Under the pieces are notes generated by a model. It was not told the DNA's origin. It searched no databases and was given only the letters and a program-made list of their open reading frames with translations. From contig JADJOA010000014.1 in the NCBI GenBank assembly GCA_016714005.1, positions 682,001-746,000 of the forward strand: a stretch of 64,000 nucleotides of DNA, read 5' to 3'. Every line of letters begins with the position of its first letter. The stretch's first letter is position 1. The translations under genes and the position numbers were made by a program. Positions 28,121 to 38,576 of this stretch are shown here, one piece after another. This stretch comes from Bacteroidota bacterium. Lineage in GTDB: Bacteria; Bacteroidota; Bacteroidia; AKYH767-A; OLB10.

Positions 28121-30854
28121 ATGATTCGCATGATACAAAGCCAGTCGGGACGGCAAGCAAAGTCCTATTACACGGATGCGCTCTCGCGCTCGGATTATTA
28201 TTTAGAGGGGCCAGAAGTAGGCGGCAAGTTTAATGGTAAGTTGGCGGAGCGTTTAGGCTCAATGGAAAGGTAACCAAAGAAGACTTCTTCGCCCTTTGCG
28301 AAAACCGACATCCCAAAACAGGCAAACCGTTAACGCCACGAACCAAGGATAACCGGACCATCGGTTACGATATTAATTTTCATCTACCCAAATCAGCCTC
28401 CATCCTTGCCTTTCTTAATAAAAATAATTCCATTCAAAAGCCTTTGAGAAATCCGTTTTTGAAACCATGAAAGATATTGAACGCGATGCAAAGACCAGGG
28501 TACGTAAAAACAAAACCTATGATGACCGATTAACGGGCGAACTCTTGTATGCTGACTTTCTACACCATACTTCACGACCTGTTAAAGGTTCCGTTCCTGA
28601 TCCGCATATGCACATCCATTGCTTTGTACTTAACCTGACTTACGACCAAAAAGAGCAACGTTATAAAGCCGGACAGTTCAGGGATATTATGCGTGATTTA
28701 TCTTTCTATCAATCCATCTATCACAAACGATTATCCGATGAGTTGATTAAACAGGGTTACACCATACGCAAAACAAAAAACGCTTTTGAGATTGAAGGGG
28801 TATCGCAAAAAATGATTGATCTGTTTTCAAAACGCACAAAAGAGATTGAAAAATTGCCGATGACAAAGCCATACACGATCCCAAAAACGTGGAGAGCTTG
28901 GCGCCAAAACACGTTCCAAAAAACAGAAAGGACTTACCATGTCGCAATTAAAGGAAGATTGGAAAAGGCAAATTAATGAACTGACAAAAGATGAAAAGGA
29001 AAAAGAAACAACCCACAATCAGGTAAAGCAAACTCCCAGAAAAGTAAAAGCAAAAGATTGTGTTGAGCATACACTTTCTCACAGCTTTGAACGTGCATCG
29101 GTGGTAAGCGAACGCAAATTGTTGCAGGAAGCCTACAAGCATAGCATTGGAGATGCAACCATAACACTTGATGAAATCAAAAGCGAATTTTATCAAAACA
29201 AGAAAATCGTTCACGTAAAAGAAAAATACAAAACACTTTGCACCACCAAAGAAGTTCTTTTGGAAGAAAAACAAATGGTGGAACTGGCAAAATCAGGAAA
29301 GGGAAAGTTTACGCCACTTTATAAAACATTGCCTCCAATAAATTTAGATGGTCAGCAGAAAGAAGCCATTGAGCATGTTTTAACAACGCGCAATCAAATC
29401 TCTATCATACGCGGTGCTGCCGGCACAGGTAAAACAACCTTGATGAAAGAAGCCATTCATCACATTGAAAAAGCCGGAAGGCAAGTAATAACCATTGCCC
29501 CCACTGCTCAAGCCTCACGAGGTGTCTTAAGAGAAGAAGGATTTAAGGATGCTGAAACCGTTGCAAAGTTTATCAATGACCCTTTGATGCAGGAAAGAAT
29601 AAACAATCAGTTTTTATGGGTGGATGAAGCCGGGTTGCTTGGAACAAGAGACATGAAAGCCCTCCTACAAATTGCAAAAAAAAAAACGCACGACTGATTT
29701 TAGGAGGTGATACACGGCAACATGCTTCTGTGGTAAGAGGCGATGCTTTACGCATACTCAACACCGTAGCCGGAATTAAAACGGCAGAGGTATCTAAAAT
29801 CTATCGGCAAAAAAACGAAGAATATAAAAAGGCAATGGAGCATTTATCAAAGGGAAATATCAAGGAAGGTTTTGAAACGCTTAACGCCATTGATTTTATC
29901 AAAAGCATTGATCCACTTAAACCAAGCGAACAACTGATTGACGATTACATGGGAAGCATCAAGCGCAATAAATCAGCGTTGATCGTATCCCCTACGCATG
30001 AACAGGGAAATAAAATCAATGCTGCACTAAGGCAGAAACTAAAGGAAGAAGATTTGATTGACAGCCATGATAAAAAGGCAACCAAACTCAGCAACCTTAA
30101 TTTGACGGAAGCGCAAAAAAAAGACATCAGGAATTTTCAGGAGGGCATGGTATTGCAGTTTAACCAGAATGTACCGCAGATAAAACGCGGCAGCCAGTGG
30201 CAGATTGAATCCATTCATCAAAATCAATTTACACTGAAAGACAATGAAGGCAACAAGCGCAATCTACCTTTTTCTAAAATCAAAAAGTTTGATGTGTTTG
30301 AAAAATCAGAAATGGGATTATCAAAAGGAGATAAAATTGCTATCACACGCAACGGCTATGATAATGATAAAAGGCGCCTCTCCAACGGACAAAGTTTAGA
30401 GGTTGTGTCAATAGACAAAGACGGCATCATAACAGTACGAAACAACCAGAGCCGGAATATTTACAACCTACCTAAAAATTTTGGGCACATCAGTTACGCC
30501 TATTGCATGACCTCTCATGCTTCGCAAGGTAAAACGGTTGATGAGGTTTTTATCTCACAGCCCTCCTCTACATTTAACGCTACTAATGCCAAACAATTTT
30601 ATGTGTCTGCATCACGCGCAAAGGACAAGGCACATATTTATACCGATGATAAAGAAGCCTTGCTCGAATACGCATCGCAATTAGGTGACCGTCAATCGGC
30701 ATTGGAACTCACGCAAAACAAACATCAGAAAATTGCAATACAAAAAATAAGGGAGAAGAATTTAGAGCCGTCAAAACAAAAGCAGGCGGTAGAAATAGAG
30801 AGACCAAAACACAACAAACAAAAAACCGAAAGAGATTATGAGCCAGGATGGTAA
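28121..30854 (+). CDS. MobF-family relaxase-helicase (TraI/TrwC-like), about five frameshifts
   Basis: Start MIRMIQSQSGRQAKSYYTDA has the MobF N-terminal Tyr pair. The relaxase metal site is visible in DPHMHIHCFVLN. A RecD-like helicase follows with Walker A GAAGTGKTT, VDEAGLLG, GGDTRQH, and the late motif YAYCMTSHASQGKTVDEVF. Breaks lie near 28258, 28440, 28855, 28936 and the A11 run 29676-29686; each is repaired by one or a few bases. The repaired protein is about 910 aa. It nicks oriT, stays bound to the strand and unwinds DNA for mobilisation. No mating-pore genes are nearby. Confidence 0.85.
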
Positions 30855-31245
30855 ACTCAAACTGAGGTTTGATGAAATGAAAAAAAATTATTCTTCTAAT
30901 GAGAAGAGTCAGCCTGAAGTGGAATCACAAAAAGATTCCGATAATGCTTTTTATCCTCATGCCAGCAGTAACCGTAATATCTGTTTCACATTAAAAGACG
31001 GTAAGAAAGTTTTTTTGAGTTACTCTTATCTTATCTCTTGCGAGTTTGTTCCTGAAGAACAAAAAATCGTGATGCAGTTTACAACCCATAGCGTGGAGTT
31101 ACATGGGGAAAAGTTGGAAGGGTTGTTTGAGGGGTTGTTTTATAATTCGGTGATGAATGTTATTGAACAGGATGAAAGATATGGGGAAAAAGAAAAATCG
31201 GATATTACATTTATCAAAGAAATAAAATTTAAAGTCATTTATTGA
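30838..31245 (+). CDS. Unknown protein overlapping the relaxase gene
   Basis: The 135-aa protein starts 17 nt inside the relaxase 3' end. It has a charged, disordered N-terminal third and a compact beta-rich rest (ICFTLKDGKKVFLSYSYLIS; IVMQFTTHSVELHGEKLEGL). The overlap implies a shared transcript. It may be a relaxase accessory protein, but no domain is recognised. Confidence 0.6.
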   Translation: MSQDGKLKLRFDEMKKNYSSNEKSQPEVESQKDSDNAFYPHASSNRNICFTLKDGKKVFLSYSYLISCEFVPEEQKIVMQFTTHSVELHGEKLEGLFEGLFYNSVMNVIEQDERYGEKEKSDITFIKEIKFKVIY

Positions 31246-31453
31246 ACAAGTAGTTTTTGAAAATATGAAACCAAAATAATATTAAAGAGGAAATTATCTT
31301 ACTGGAAAAACTTTGGTGTTGTGTCAAATCCTAAATTTGCTTATGAAGGATTAAATTTTACTGTTTTTTATATAAATGGTTCTAATCCAAACACTTAGGC
31401 AAATATATATTTCCTTATATTTGCAGGCTGTTAAAGCAATATTGATTAGAATA

Positions 31454-32074
31454 ATGAATAAAAACATGCTAAATCTTACATCTAACCACCTACAAGAAAA
31501 GCGAGCTAAGAAAACTAATAGCTCTACTAGCCGTACACCCATTTCACTCAAAGGAGACAAAGAAATGAGACTAGAAAGTTTTAGAAATAAGGTAGATACA
31601 TTCGGGGAGAATAAGATGAATTTCACTTTTGAAAATGCAGGCATTGAACATGCGGGAGTAGTTCTTTGTGCGATGGCGCGTTATGCAGAGAGCAAGTTCA
31701 TCGTTTACGATGTAAATCTTGAAGGAGATATTACAAAAGGAACTAATGTTTATGATGAAATCGAAAAGTTTTTAGAGAGAGGTGGAAAATTTGAAATAGT
31801 TACTAAAACCAATCCTAAAGATAATATCTCAAAGAAGAAACTTTTTGATCTTAGAGATAAGTATAAGGATAACGTTGATTTAATGTACATAAACGAAGCA
31901 GAGATAAGCAAGGAGTTAATTTCCGATTGTTTCACGGTTGTTGATGACAAAGGCTACCGTCAGGAGTACAATTTTTCTAAAAGAAAAGCAAAATTTAACT
32001 TTAATAACCCTACCATTTCAAAGTCTTTAACTAATCGCTTTGAACAAATTAAAAAATATACTTCTACGATGTAG
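31454..32074 (+). CDS. PLD-like domain protein, putative cargo
   Basis: The protein has 206 aa from the ATG at 31454; a second ATG at 31565, preceded by an AGGAG sequence, would drop a polar N-terminus. The core (VLCAMARYAESKFIVYDVNL, FLERGGKFEIVTKTNPKD, CFTVVDDKGYRQEY) resembles short PLD-like domains found in bacterial effectors, with a single degenerate HxK-like region and no clear catalytic pair. It is convergent with the alpha/beta hydrolase. A role in defence or stress is inference from fold and context. Confidence 0.5.
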   Translation: MNKNMLNLTSNHLQEKRAKKTNSSTSRTPISLKGDKEMRLESFRNKVDTFGENKMNFTFENAGIEHAGVVLCAMARYAESKFIVYDVNLEGDITKGTNVYDEIEKFLERGGKFEIVTKTNPKDNISKKKLFDLRDKYKDNVDLMYINEAEISKELISDCFTVVDDKGYRQEYNFSKRKAKFNFNNPTISKSLTNRFEQIKKYTSTM

Positions 32075-32089
32075 AAAATACGAAAGAGG

Positions 32090-33528
32090 TTATTTTATCT
32101 TATATATTTTTCTTACAAGGGAATTGAATTTTGGGTAGAATATTCTTGATCTATGCAACCATTTTTTTAGTTCCTTCTTTTTCTTTGGGCTAGAAAGTTT
32201 CTTAAGGAACTCATTTAAATGCTCTGAAGAGAAATCATCCTTACAGTTATCTTTCAGATAGTTCTCAAAATCTGCTTCATTTATCAATTCATGCAATTTT
32301 TCCTCAATTAAATTTCTCTTGTAATAGCTTACTCCACATGAAACAATAAAATCTAAAATATTTTTTTCAACACGAGGAAGAACCTCCTGCCATTCACTTG
32401 TATGCTTTCCAATTAAATGATCACCCTTGGCTACAATCAATTGATTAATACTAACTTCTGGAGAAAGTCTTTGCATCTGTCTAATATTGACAATCGGATC
32501 CGAACCACCAGATATTGCAAAAAAATTCATTAGTATCTTGTTTACCTTCTCCTTTCTATATTCAATTAAATCTGAATCACTCTCATCCTCACGAAAGTAA
32601 AGTGCTTTGAATGCTTTGTTTAATTCTGCATAATAAGGAAACTTCTTGAGAATTATTTTCTCATGTTGATTTAACCACACATCAACTGCTTTCAACAAAG
32701 CTCCCCATTCCTTTTGTTCTAAACCGAGCGTTTCAACTTTAGCATCCTGAAGATTCGCACCAGAATTTAAAGTAATACAACAATGAAATTTTTGATTTTC
32801 GATTGCCTTCTCAATGAGGTCATCTTCATAATTTAAACTTTTGTAATCAACCTTATTGAAATCATTCATAAAATAGGACAATGCTTTAAGACCTCCCAAT
32901 GAATAACCCATCAAAGTTATTTCTGTTTTTTTCCTTCAAAATGATGTTCATAAAAGTCAAAATCATCTATTTCATCGAAACTGTCTTTTTCCCCTTTTAT
33001 TTTTTTTACTAAGAATGTTAACTCACGATAACTTTTAATGTAGCTTAAATAAAAAATTGCTTGATTGTCGTCTTGTGCCCTCGTAGATGGCCGAACAGTT
33101 TCAGCCCCATTATAATCAACCTCAATAATCCTATTAAGATTTAAAGGTGTTGGTAAAAGAATAACAGCTATTCCTTTATTTGCAAAAAATTCACCAATCA
33201 TATCGTATAAATCAAAATGCTCCCATTCATTTAAGCCATTGAACATTATTATTACACGAGAATTCTTTTTACTTGTTTGACGTATAACATCTTTGGGAAA
33301 GTAGCATCTCAGATAAAAATTTTCATTGAATTTTTCATTCAAATCAATCCCTGACCTTGGATTGTTTTCTCGAAAGTCAAAATCAGAAAAGGTTATTTCA
33401 GCTTCAGGTTGATGATGAAACATTTTCATCAGTCTTATATAAGTTCGTCCATCATAATCCAGTATACAGTCATTTTTATGCTTATGTTTTAAGAAGTCTT
33501 TGACAGAACTATTGAATGAATTTTCCAT
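32090..33528 (-). CDS. Alpha/beta hydrolase, frameshifted
   Basis: The N-terminal part contains VIIMFNGLNEWEHFDLYDMI (oxyanion-hole region). After a missing A near 32930 the frame continues KTEITLMGYSLGGLKALSYF, giving nucleophile elbow GYSLGG. Catalytic acid (GGSDPIV) and His (KGDHLIG) follow in order. The C-terminal ~90 residues are charged and helical. The repaired protein is about 479 aa, with no signal peptide, hence cytosolic. Substrate unknown; its location among element cargo suggests an accessory function. Confidence 0.72.
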
Positions 33529-33669
33529 CGGTTTAGATAAATTATTTGGGGAAAAATAGTTGATTTTTTCTTATTTTAAAATTCCACCTCCGTATTTGTA
33601 CTTAGCGTAAAATAAACAGGCATCTCAAAATCAAAATATACTTCAATCTTTTGATGTAAAATCCTAATA

Positions 33670-33858
33670 TTAGTCGCAAGCTAAAGATGCAATTTTTGCC
33701 CTATTGATTTTTCCTTTCACACCCCCCAACCTATTTTTCGCGTTTACCAACTCCCTTTCATTAAACACCACACACTGATTCCATCTTGCAGCTTCTGCAT
33801 AAACACTAATTGGGTATTTGGCATCAAAGAACAAATCACGTTTAAATGGTAAATGCAA
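33670..33858 (-). pseudogene. Truncated second copy of the DUF2958 gene
   Basis: Residues RDLFFDAKYPISVYAEAARW onward match the C-terminal half of the DUF2958 protein encoded at 34211-34612, with synonymous and conservative changes. The 5' half is absent. It is probably a relic of a duplication or insertion that separated it from the intact copy. Confidence 0.7.
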
Positions 33859-33870
33859 AAGCCTCCCACC
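33749..33870. repeat. Diverged direct repeat, copy 1 (partner at 34269-34390)
   Basis: About 120 nt beginning AACTCCCTTTCATTAAACAC recur 520 nt downstream with scattered substitutions. Both copies encode the DUF2958 C-terminal region on the minus strand. Confidence 0.75.
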
Positions 33871-33918
33871 AATCTAATTCTTTACTACTTACTACTGATT
33901 TACCCCAGAACAATAACC

Positions 33919-34191
33919 ATGAATCTGAACTCAAATGAACTGATAAAAATTAATGAAATTAAAACTCTTGACATTTTTTCTAGATATATTACTCTTTTAC
34001 AAATGCCCGCTCACAAATATTCCTCCAACGAAATGAAAGAACTGATTGATGTTGTTAGCACAGGTGATGATTTCACACCTGAGCAAATATCAGGAATGAA
34101 CATGCTTGCTAAAATGCTCCATGACCTTAGCAACATGACTAATTCAGAAATCGAAGAGCAAACAAGAAAATATTTTAATGTTGCTAACTGA
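33919..34191 (+). CDS. Small helical protein between DUF2958 copies
   Basis: The protein has 90 aa from the ATG at 33919 (MNLNSNELIKINEIKTLDIF onward); an upstream in-frame ATG adds a hydrophobic stretch encoded within the repeat and is less likely. The protein is acidic and helical. It lies on the opposite strand between the two DUF2958 copies, so it probably arrived with the event that split them. No family is recognised. Confidence 0.5.
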   Translation: MNLNSNELIKINEIKTLDIFSRYITLLQMPAHKYSSNEMKELIDVVSTGDDFTPEQISGMNMLAKMLHDLSNMTNSEIEEQTRKYFNVAN

Positions 34192-34210
34192 AAATATTTA
34201 ATTGATTTTT

Positions 34211-34612
34211 TTAAACTCTAAGCTGCTGCATCTTTTTACCTCGTTTCAGCCTTTGTTGTGCCTCAATCAACTCCCTTTCATTAAACACCACACACTGATT
34301 CCATCTTGCGGCTTCAGCATAAACGCTGATTGGATGTTTTGCATCAAAAAACAAATCACGTTCAATCGGTAAAGACAAAGCCCTCGCACTGATTTCAATT
34401 CTTCAATGTTGATATATCCGAGTTCAGGAAATCCCATTCCTAAATCACACAAACCAAAAAAGCGTTTCATCATCTATCATTTCAGTAATAAGCCAAGTGC
34501 ACTGTGCATCTGGAGTAAAAAGTTTTACAACCGGATTATGGTCTTTGCCTGAGTGTTGAGGTGAGCCGTTTCGGATAAGTTGCTCTTGTTGTTCTTTGGT
34601 GAATAGTTCCAT
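34211..34612 (-). CDS. DUF2958 protein, frameshifted
   Basis: It starts MELFTKEQQEQLIRNGSPQH. One extra T near 34457 breaks the frame, and removing it restores ETLFGLCDLGMGFPELGYIN. A second break (near 34380) is implied before RDLFFDAKHPISVYAEAARW. It ends with a short basic tail (LKRGKKMQQLRV). DUF2958 proteins are regularly encoded next to ArdC-type antirestriction genes on mobile elements; their own function is unknown. Confidence 0.75.
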
Positions 34613-34660
34613 GTTGGCCTCCATAAGTGTTGCGAGAGAAATCGTGGGTGAAAGAAAAAT

Positions 34661-35563
34661 TTAATTGACTGGTTGAAGTTGATGCAAATACTCCACAGCC
34701 TTTTGCGCATGTGATGCTGCTGAGAAAATAAATTTCTTGTCGTTCTTTAAAACCTCCAACCAGTTCTGAATATAAGCAACATGGTCAGGGCGCAATTCTG
34801 GTTCAAAGTTTAAGTCAGCACCTAAAAAACAGGAACCGATTTCAGCAACAAGTTCTTCCTTGGCGTAACCTTCATCACCAAATCGTTTCTTTCCAAAGTC
34901 GCGGTCTAGTCGGTTAATGTGTTTTGTCCAATGGATTGTTTCATGACCCAATACAGAATAATAACTGACAGCATCTTTGAAGCTTTCAAAGGGCGGCATT
35001 TCAATATCATCTTTAAATGGAGCATAACATGCTTTTGTGCCTGTGGTGATTTTTGCTTTTGTGTTTTTAAAATAGGTTTCTAATTCTTCTCTGCGCGATT
35101 CAGGATTAAAACTTTTTACTTCAGACTTTTGTAATAAGCATCCGATAACCCTTCAATCTGATCAGCATTAAAAAACATGATAAGCTTTTAGAAAAGGAAT
35201 TTGTTTTGTTTCCAAATCGCCCTTTTCATTTTCTTCTTGTTTAGAGAATTTATCGGCATAAACAACAGTGGTGCTTTTCTCACCCTTGCGTACATTGGCT
35301 TTCATGCCTGTTGCTTGTTGGTAGGTCATCCAATAGGGAGATTGATAGCCCTTGTCAGCAGCAGTTGCCCAAAGAACAAGGGTATTAATCCCTGTATAGG
35401 GTTGGTCATTCCACCGAAGCGGCCGCATAACGTGGCTTTTCAAATGCTCACTACTCCAGGGCTTGCGCCATGTTAATTTACCCTGCTCCAAATCGGCAAT
35501 AATTTTATCGGTAATGCGTGAGTAAACATCACTCTTGGTTGGTTCAAGAACATCTGTAGTCAT
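34661..35563 (-). CDS. ArdC-like antirestriction protein, frameshifted
   Basis: The N-terminal ssDNA-binding domain is recognisable (VYSRITDKIIADLEQGKLTW; YTGINTLVLWATAADKGYQS; WMTYQQATGMKANVRKGEKS). The C-terminal zincin-like metallopeptidase has HETIHWTKH and a downstream EELVAEIGSCFL. Two breaks near 35155 and 35115 are repaired by the frames reading NADQIEGLSDAYYKSL and VKSFNPESRREELETYF. The repaired protein is about 300 aa. ArdC proteins protect incoming single-stranded element DNA during conjugation. Confidence 0.85.
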
Positions 35564-35591
35564 GTGTTAATCCTTTGAAAGAAAAGTTGGA

Positions 35592-35619
35592 GAAAAAGGA
35601 GAGTGCAATTGCACTCTCC
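35592..35619 (-). terminator. Rho-independent terminator
   Basis: A perfect 22-nt palindrome (35598-35619, half-site GGAGAGTGCAA) is followed on the minus strand by five T. It lies between the 63-aa gene and ArdC. Confidence 0.8.
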
Positions 35620-35629
35620 AGTTCATGTG

Positions 35630-35821
35630 TTAAGGTGTTGGCGATTTGTCTTTCTTCTTGGGAGGAAAAGCAACGTAACGTTCTTCATTGATAAGAATAT
35701 TCATGCCTTGCCCTTTGTTATGGCGGAAAGCTGCACCGATACGGGTGCTGTTGCCTTCAGGATCTTTTACGAAAATGTAAAAGTCCGGTGTTTTATTTTT
35801 GTTGTCGGTTTCGGTAGTCAT
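35630..35821 (-). CDS. Small element protein, unknown
   Basis: The 63-aa protein (MTTETDNKNKTPDFYIFVKD onward) has a beta-rich middle (GAAFRHNKGQGMNILINEER) and a Lys-rich end. Similar short proteins of the DUF736-like type sit near ArdC on elements, but I cannot confirm the family. A terminator follows directly. Confidence 0.55.
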   Translation of the reverse strand: MTTETDNKNKTPDFYIFVKDPEGNSTRIGAAFRHNKGQGMNILINEERYVAFPPKKKDKSPTP

Positions 35822-36127
35822 GTATTACTCCTTTTGGTTCAAGTTACCCTTTCGGGCGTGATTCCCGCAAAGCCACAACATTGACGCAGTGTCCACTTGA
35901 AAATTGGGGGAGACCTTCAGGGGGAACCGATTTTTTGGTTGACACGACAGGCGGCAAGTTGTGGCAGGGAATAAACGATGCACGAAGGGTTATCTTCCAC
36001 ACAAAAGAAAACACTTCATGACGGACAGATGGCAATCATTAAAACATTGGAACATCCTTTCTTTGAAAAAAAATTGGCAACAGAAAAAAAATAGCAAGAG
36101 CCCACAAGACAGGGCATGTAGATACCG
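35822..36127. other. Intergenic gap without recognised content
   Basis: No ORF, tRNA or long repeat was seen. One short hairpin (CGGG ... CCCG near 35852-35867) is present. It separates the primase from the ArdC block. Confidence 0.4.
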
Positions 36128-37042
36128 TTATTGTTTCAACCCAAGATTGTGCATATGCGAATCGTTCAAATCCTTGCGATTGGAATAGTGTGATTGCATG
36201 TTGTGATGCATCATGCCGCTTTGCGTTTTAATGTACTCCGACAATTTTTCTGTAGCACGATTGCCGGAAGTGTCATTATCAAACCAGCTATAGACTTTCT
36301 TGTAGCCATACTGATATAAATACGGATAAGCACCCTTTATGCAGGAAGTAGAATTAAGTACGATGGCATCGGCTAATAGCTGCTTCTTGTTATGATGGGC
36401 AAGCAGTGACAAAAAATCCATAAAGCCTTCAAAGATGTGCAATGTATCAGGTTTTACGATGCTGCCTCGGATAAAGCTGATATTCTTTGGCGAAGCTGAT
36501 CCTTTGAAAAACGGGCTGCGAAACTCCCAACCATTATCCATGTTTTCAAAGCCAAGAACACAGTATTTTGCTCCGCTATTGCGATTGCGGATATAGACTT
36601 CCTGAACATATTTGGTTGCAATCTCCACAGGAATGCCGCGGCTCTTAAGGTAATTAATCAGTCCCTGGTCATTGAGTTTACGGATACGTTCAACGATAAT
36701 ATTCGGAATGGTTTCAATTTCCTCTTTTTGTTTTTGATGGATAGGATTTATTGGAGAGATGGAGCCTGAAAACTCACGCATCCATTTCAGTGCATCGGAA
36801 ACTTCAGAAGACAGGTTTTTGTTTTTGAGAAAGTGCCGCACCAAATCAATTCCATCACCCCCCTTCTCTTCTCCAAAGTCATACCAGATGTTTTTGATTA
36901 AATTGACATGCAGGCTGGCGGTTTTTTCATCACGGAAAGGTGAAAAGTAAAATGCTTCTTTGGAATTAAAGCTATCCATTTTAGCGCCCATTCGATTTAA
37001 TAGTTCTGTAATAATCACAGCGCGAGCTTGTTCAATATTCAT
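36128..37042 (-). CDS. Toprim/CHC2-like DNA primase of the element
   Basis: The 304-aa protein has an N-terminal region that matches the CHC2 zinc-binding domain in layout (YFSPFRDEKTASLHVNLIKN, WYDFGEEKGGDGIDLVRHFL) but lacks the Cys/His ligands. The C-terminal Toprim domain reads LHIFEGFMDFLSLLAHHNKK and KKVYSWFDNDTSGNRATEKL. It is typical of element-borne primases that start complementary-strand synthesis after transfer. Intact. Confidence 0.85.
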   Translation of the reverse strand: MNIEQARAVIITELLNRMGAKMDSFNSKEAFYFSPFRDEKTASLHVNLIKNIWYDFGEEKGGDGIDLVRHFLKNKNLSSEVSDALKWMREFSGSISPINPIHQKQKEEIETIPNIIVERIRKLNDQGLINYLKSRGIPVEIATKYVQEVYIRNRNSGAKYCVLGFENMDNGWEFRSPFFKGSASPKNISFIRGSIVKPDTLHIFEGFMDFLSLLAHHNKKQLLADAIVLNSTSCIKGAYPYLYQYGYKKVYSWFDNDTSGNRATEKLSEYIKTQSGMMHHNMQSHYSNRKDLNDSHMHNLGLKQ

Positions 37043-37103
37043 AGGTTACTCCTTGAATTAAAAGTTTGAAAAAAGAAAAAGAGAAGAAAATGCAGAATTG
37101 CAA

Positions 37104-37298
37104 TCAGAGTTTGCGCAAACGCTGCGATAAAAAATCATCAAGCGAAGATTTTCGATAGCGTACTGAACGTCCGACTTTTATCGGGCTTAAATCGTAACGC
37201 CTAGTGCAATCCCACACGGCTAATGTGCCGGGCGAAAGTTTCAAATAGCTGGCTGCTGTTTTTCTATCCATCAACGGATCATGAGTAATTTCTTTCAT
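37104..37298 (-). CDS. Excisionase/HTH_17-type DNA-binding protein
   Basis: The protein has 64 aa from the ATG at 37298 (MKEITHDPLMDRKTAASYLK). A winged helix reads AASYLKLSPGTLAVWDCTRR and KVGRSVRYRKSSLDDFLSQR, the standard HTH_17/AlpA form. A longer start at 37349 is possible. It is upstream of the primase and may regulate it or serve as excision factor. Confidence 0.75.
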   Translation of the reverse strand: MKEITHDPLMDRKTAASYLKLSPGTLAVWDCTRRYDLSPIKVGRSVRYRKSSLDDFLSQRLRKL

Positions 37299-37529
37299 TG
37301 GATATTCTCCCTTTTGAAGTTGCAAAAAAGTTTTTGTGATGAGCAACATTCCGAATCACTGTTGCAGCGAAAGGATGCTTGTAGCCAATGAGGAGAAAAA
37401 AGCGCAACAAAAATCGTTAGGTTAATAACAAGTAACAACGAAACGAAAATCCGAATAGGAATCAATTATTTAAGCAATAAAAAGTAAGTGAATCTGACTA
37501 AAGAGTAACTTCAGTATAGGTGAAACATA

Positions 37530-38003
37530 CTATGGCATGAGCCCTTCATCGGCAAAAGAAGCATAGCTTTCTGTAGTAAGAATCAAATGATCAAAAATGG
37601 AAATGTCTAAAAACCCACCTCCTTGTTTTAGCTTTTTGGTAAGGCTTAAATCTTCACTGGATGGTTTAAGGTTCCCGCTTGGGTGGTTGTGTGCCAATAC
37701 CAGCCCCGTTGCTCTTGCTTTTAATGCTGTGGCAAAAATTATTTTAGGGTCAACAACTACTCCTGTTACTCCTCCTGTGGAAATAGTTGAAACACCCATG
37801 CAGGAGTTTCTTCTATCGAGCAGTATAATTTTAAACTGTTCAACCAAATCAATCTTGTTCATATCCCATGATTGAATAAGCAAATCATAAGCATCCTTTG
37901 ATGTTATGATTTGTCTACGCTCTGATGCTTTCGATTTGTTGCGGTATGTTAGTTCTACTTCGGTGACGGAAAAAAGATTTGTGGACTGTTGTAGCATGAA
38001 CAC
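37530..38003 (-). CDS. RadC/JAB-domain protein
   Basis: The 157-aa protein has the MPN/JAB zinc site HNHPSG (105-110) with downstream D118 in SSEDLS. It is the short form without the N-terminal helix-hairpin-helix, common on mobile elements. Despite the RadC name, a DNA-repair role is not established. Last gene of the minus-strand element block. Intact. Confidence 0.88.
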   Translation of the reverse strand: MFMLQQSTNLFSVTEVELTYRNKSKASERRQIITSKDAYDLLIQSWDMNKIDLVEQFKIILLDRRNSCMGVSTISTGGVTGVVVDPKIIFATALKARATGLVLAHNHPSGNLKPSSEDLSLTKKLKQGGGFLDISIFDHLILTTESYASFADEGLMP

Positions 38004-38108
38004 CTCTGAAAAATAAAAAGACGGAGACGAAAGGATAGAAAGTAAAATGACTTAACGTGATTTGTTTTTGTTTGAATTAATAAGGAATAACAATGAGGGC
38101 ACTTCAAT

Positions 38109-38136
38109 AAAAATCAGGTACTAGTACCTGATTTTT
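38109..38136. terminator. Bidirectional terminator, probable edge of the element core
   Basis: A perfect 28-nt palindrome (half-site AAAAATCAGGTACT) has A and T outer runs on both sides. It lies 106 nt upstream of RadC. The rest of 38137-38576 holds no recognisable gene except the promoter motif at 38544. Confidence 0.75.
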
Positions 38137-38543
38137 GAAAATGATGCTCTTGATTAACCTGGCTTATATGGATTTGTAGAAATAATGGTTGGATAAATTG
38201 TAACTGTAGTAATCCTTTATGAAGTATTTTAACACGGCTAAAATTCCATTTTTTTGGATTAATTACAGAAGGTTCATAATAAAAGACCTACTAGTATTAT
38301 AATGTTGTTTGCAACTCGTTTGTCTCCGTTTTAAGCTTTGTGCAAACTCATTACAACACAGTTTCAAACTTTTCGGCAAATCCGTTTTGGCTATCCCTTC
38401 TGCAAAAAAAATAGAGAAGCAACCCAACCACACAAAAACCTCCCATTCTGTTGCTTCATAATTTATTTTGCCCAATCGCGCGATTATTCTTCGTTTGAAA
38501 TTCAGTAATTCAATTAATCATTTCATCGTTTAAATACAAACAT

Positions 38544-38551
38544 TAACTTTG
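38544..38551 (+). promoter_or_regulatory. Putative -7 element for the HNH-like gene
   Basis: TAACTTTG fits TAnnTTTG and lies 25 nt before the ATG at 38577. No -33 box was confirmed. Confidence 0.35.
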
Positions 38552-38576
38552 GTTTTCATAAAACAGGAATTAAACC

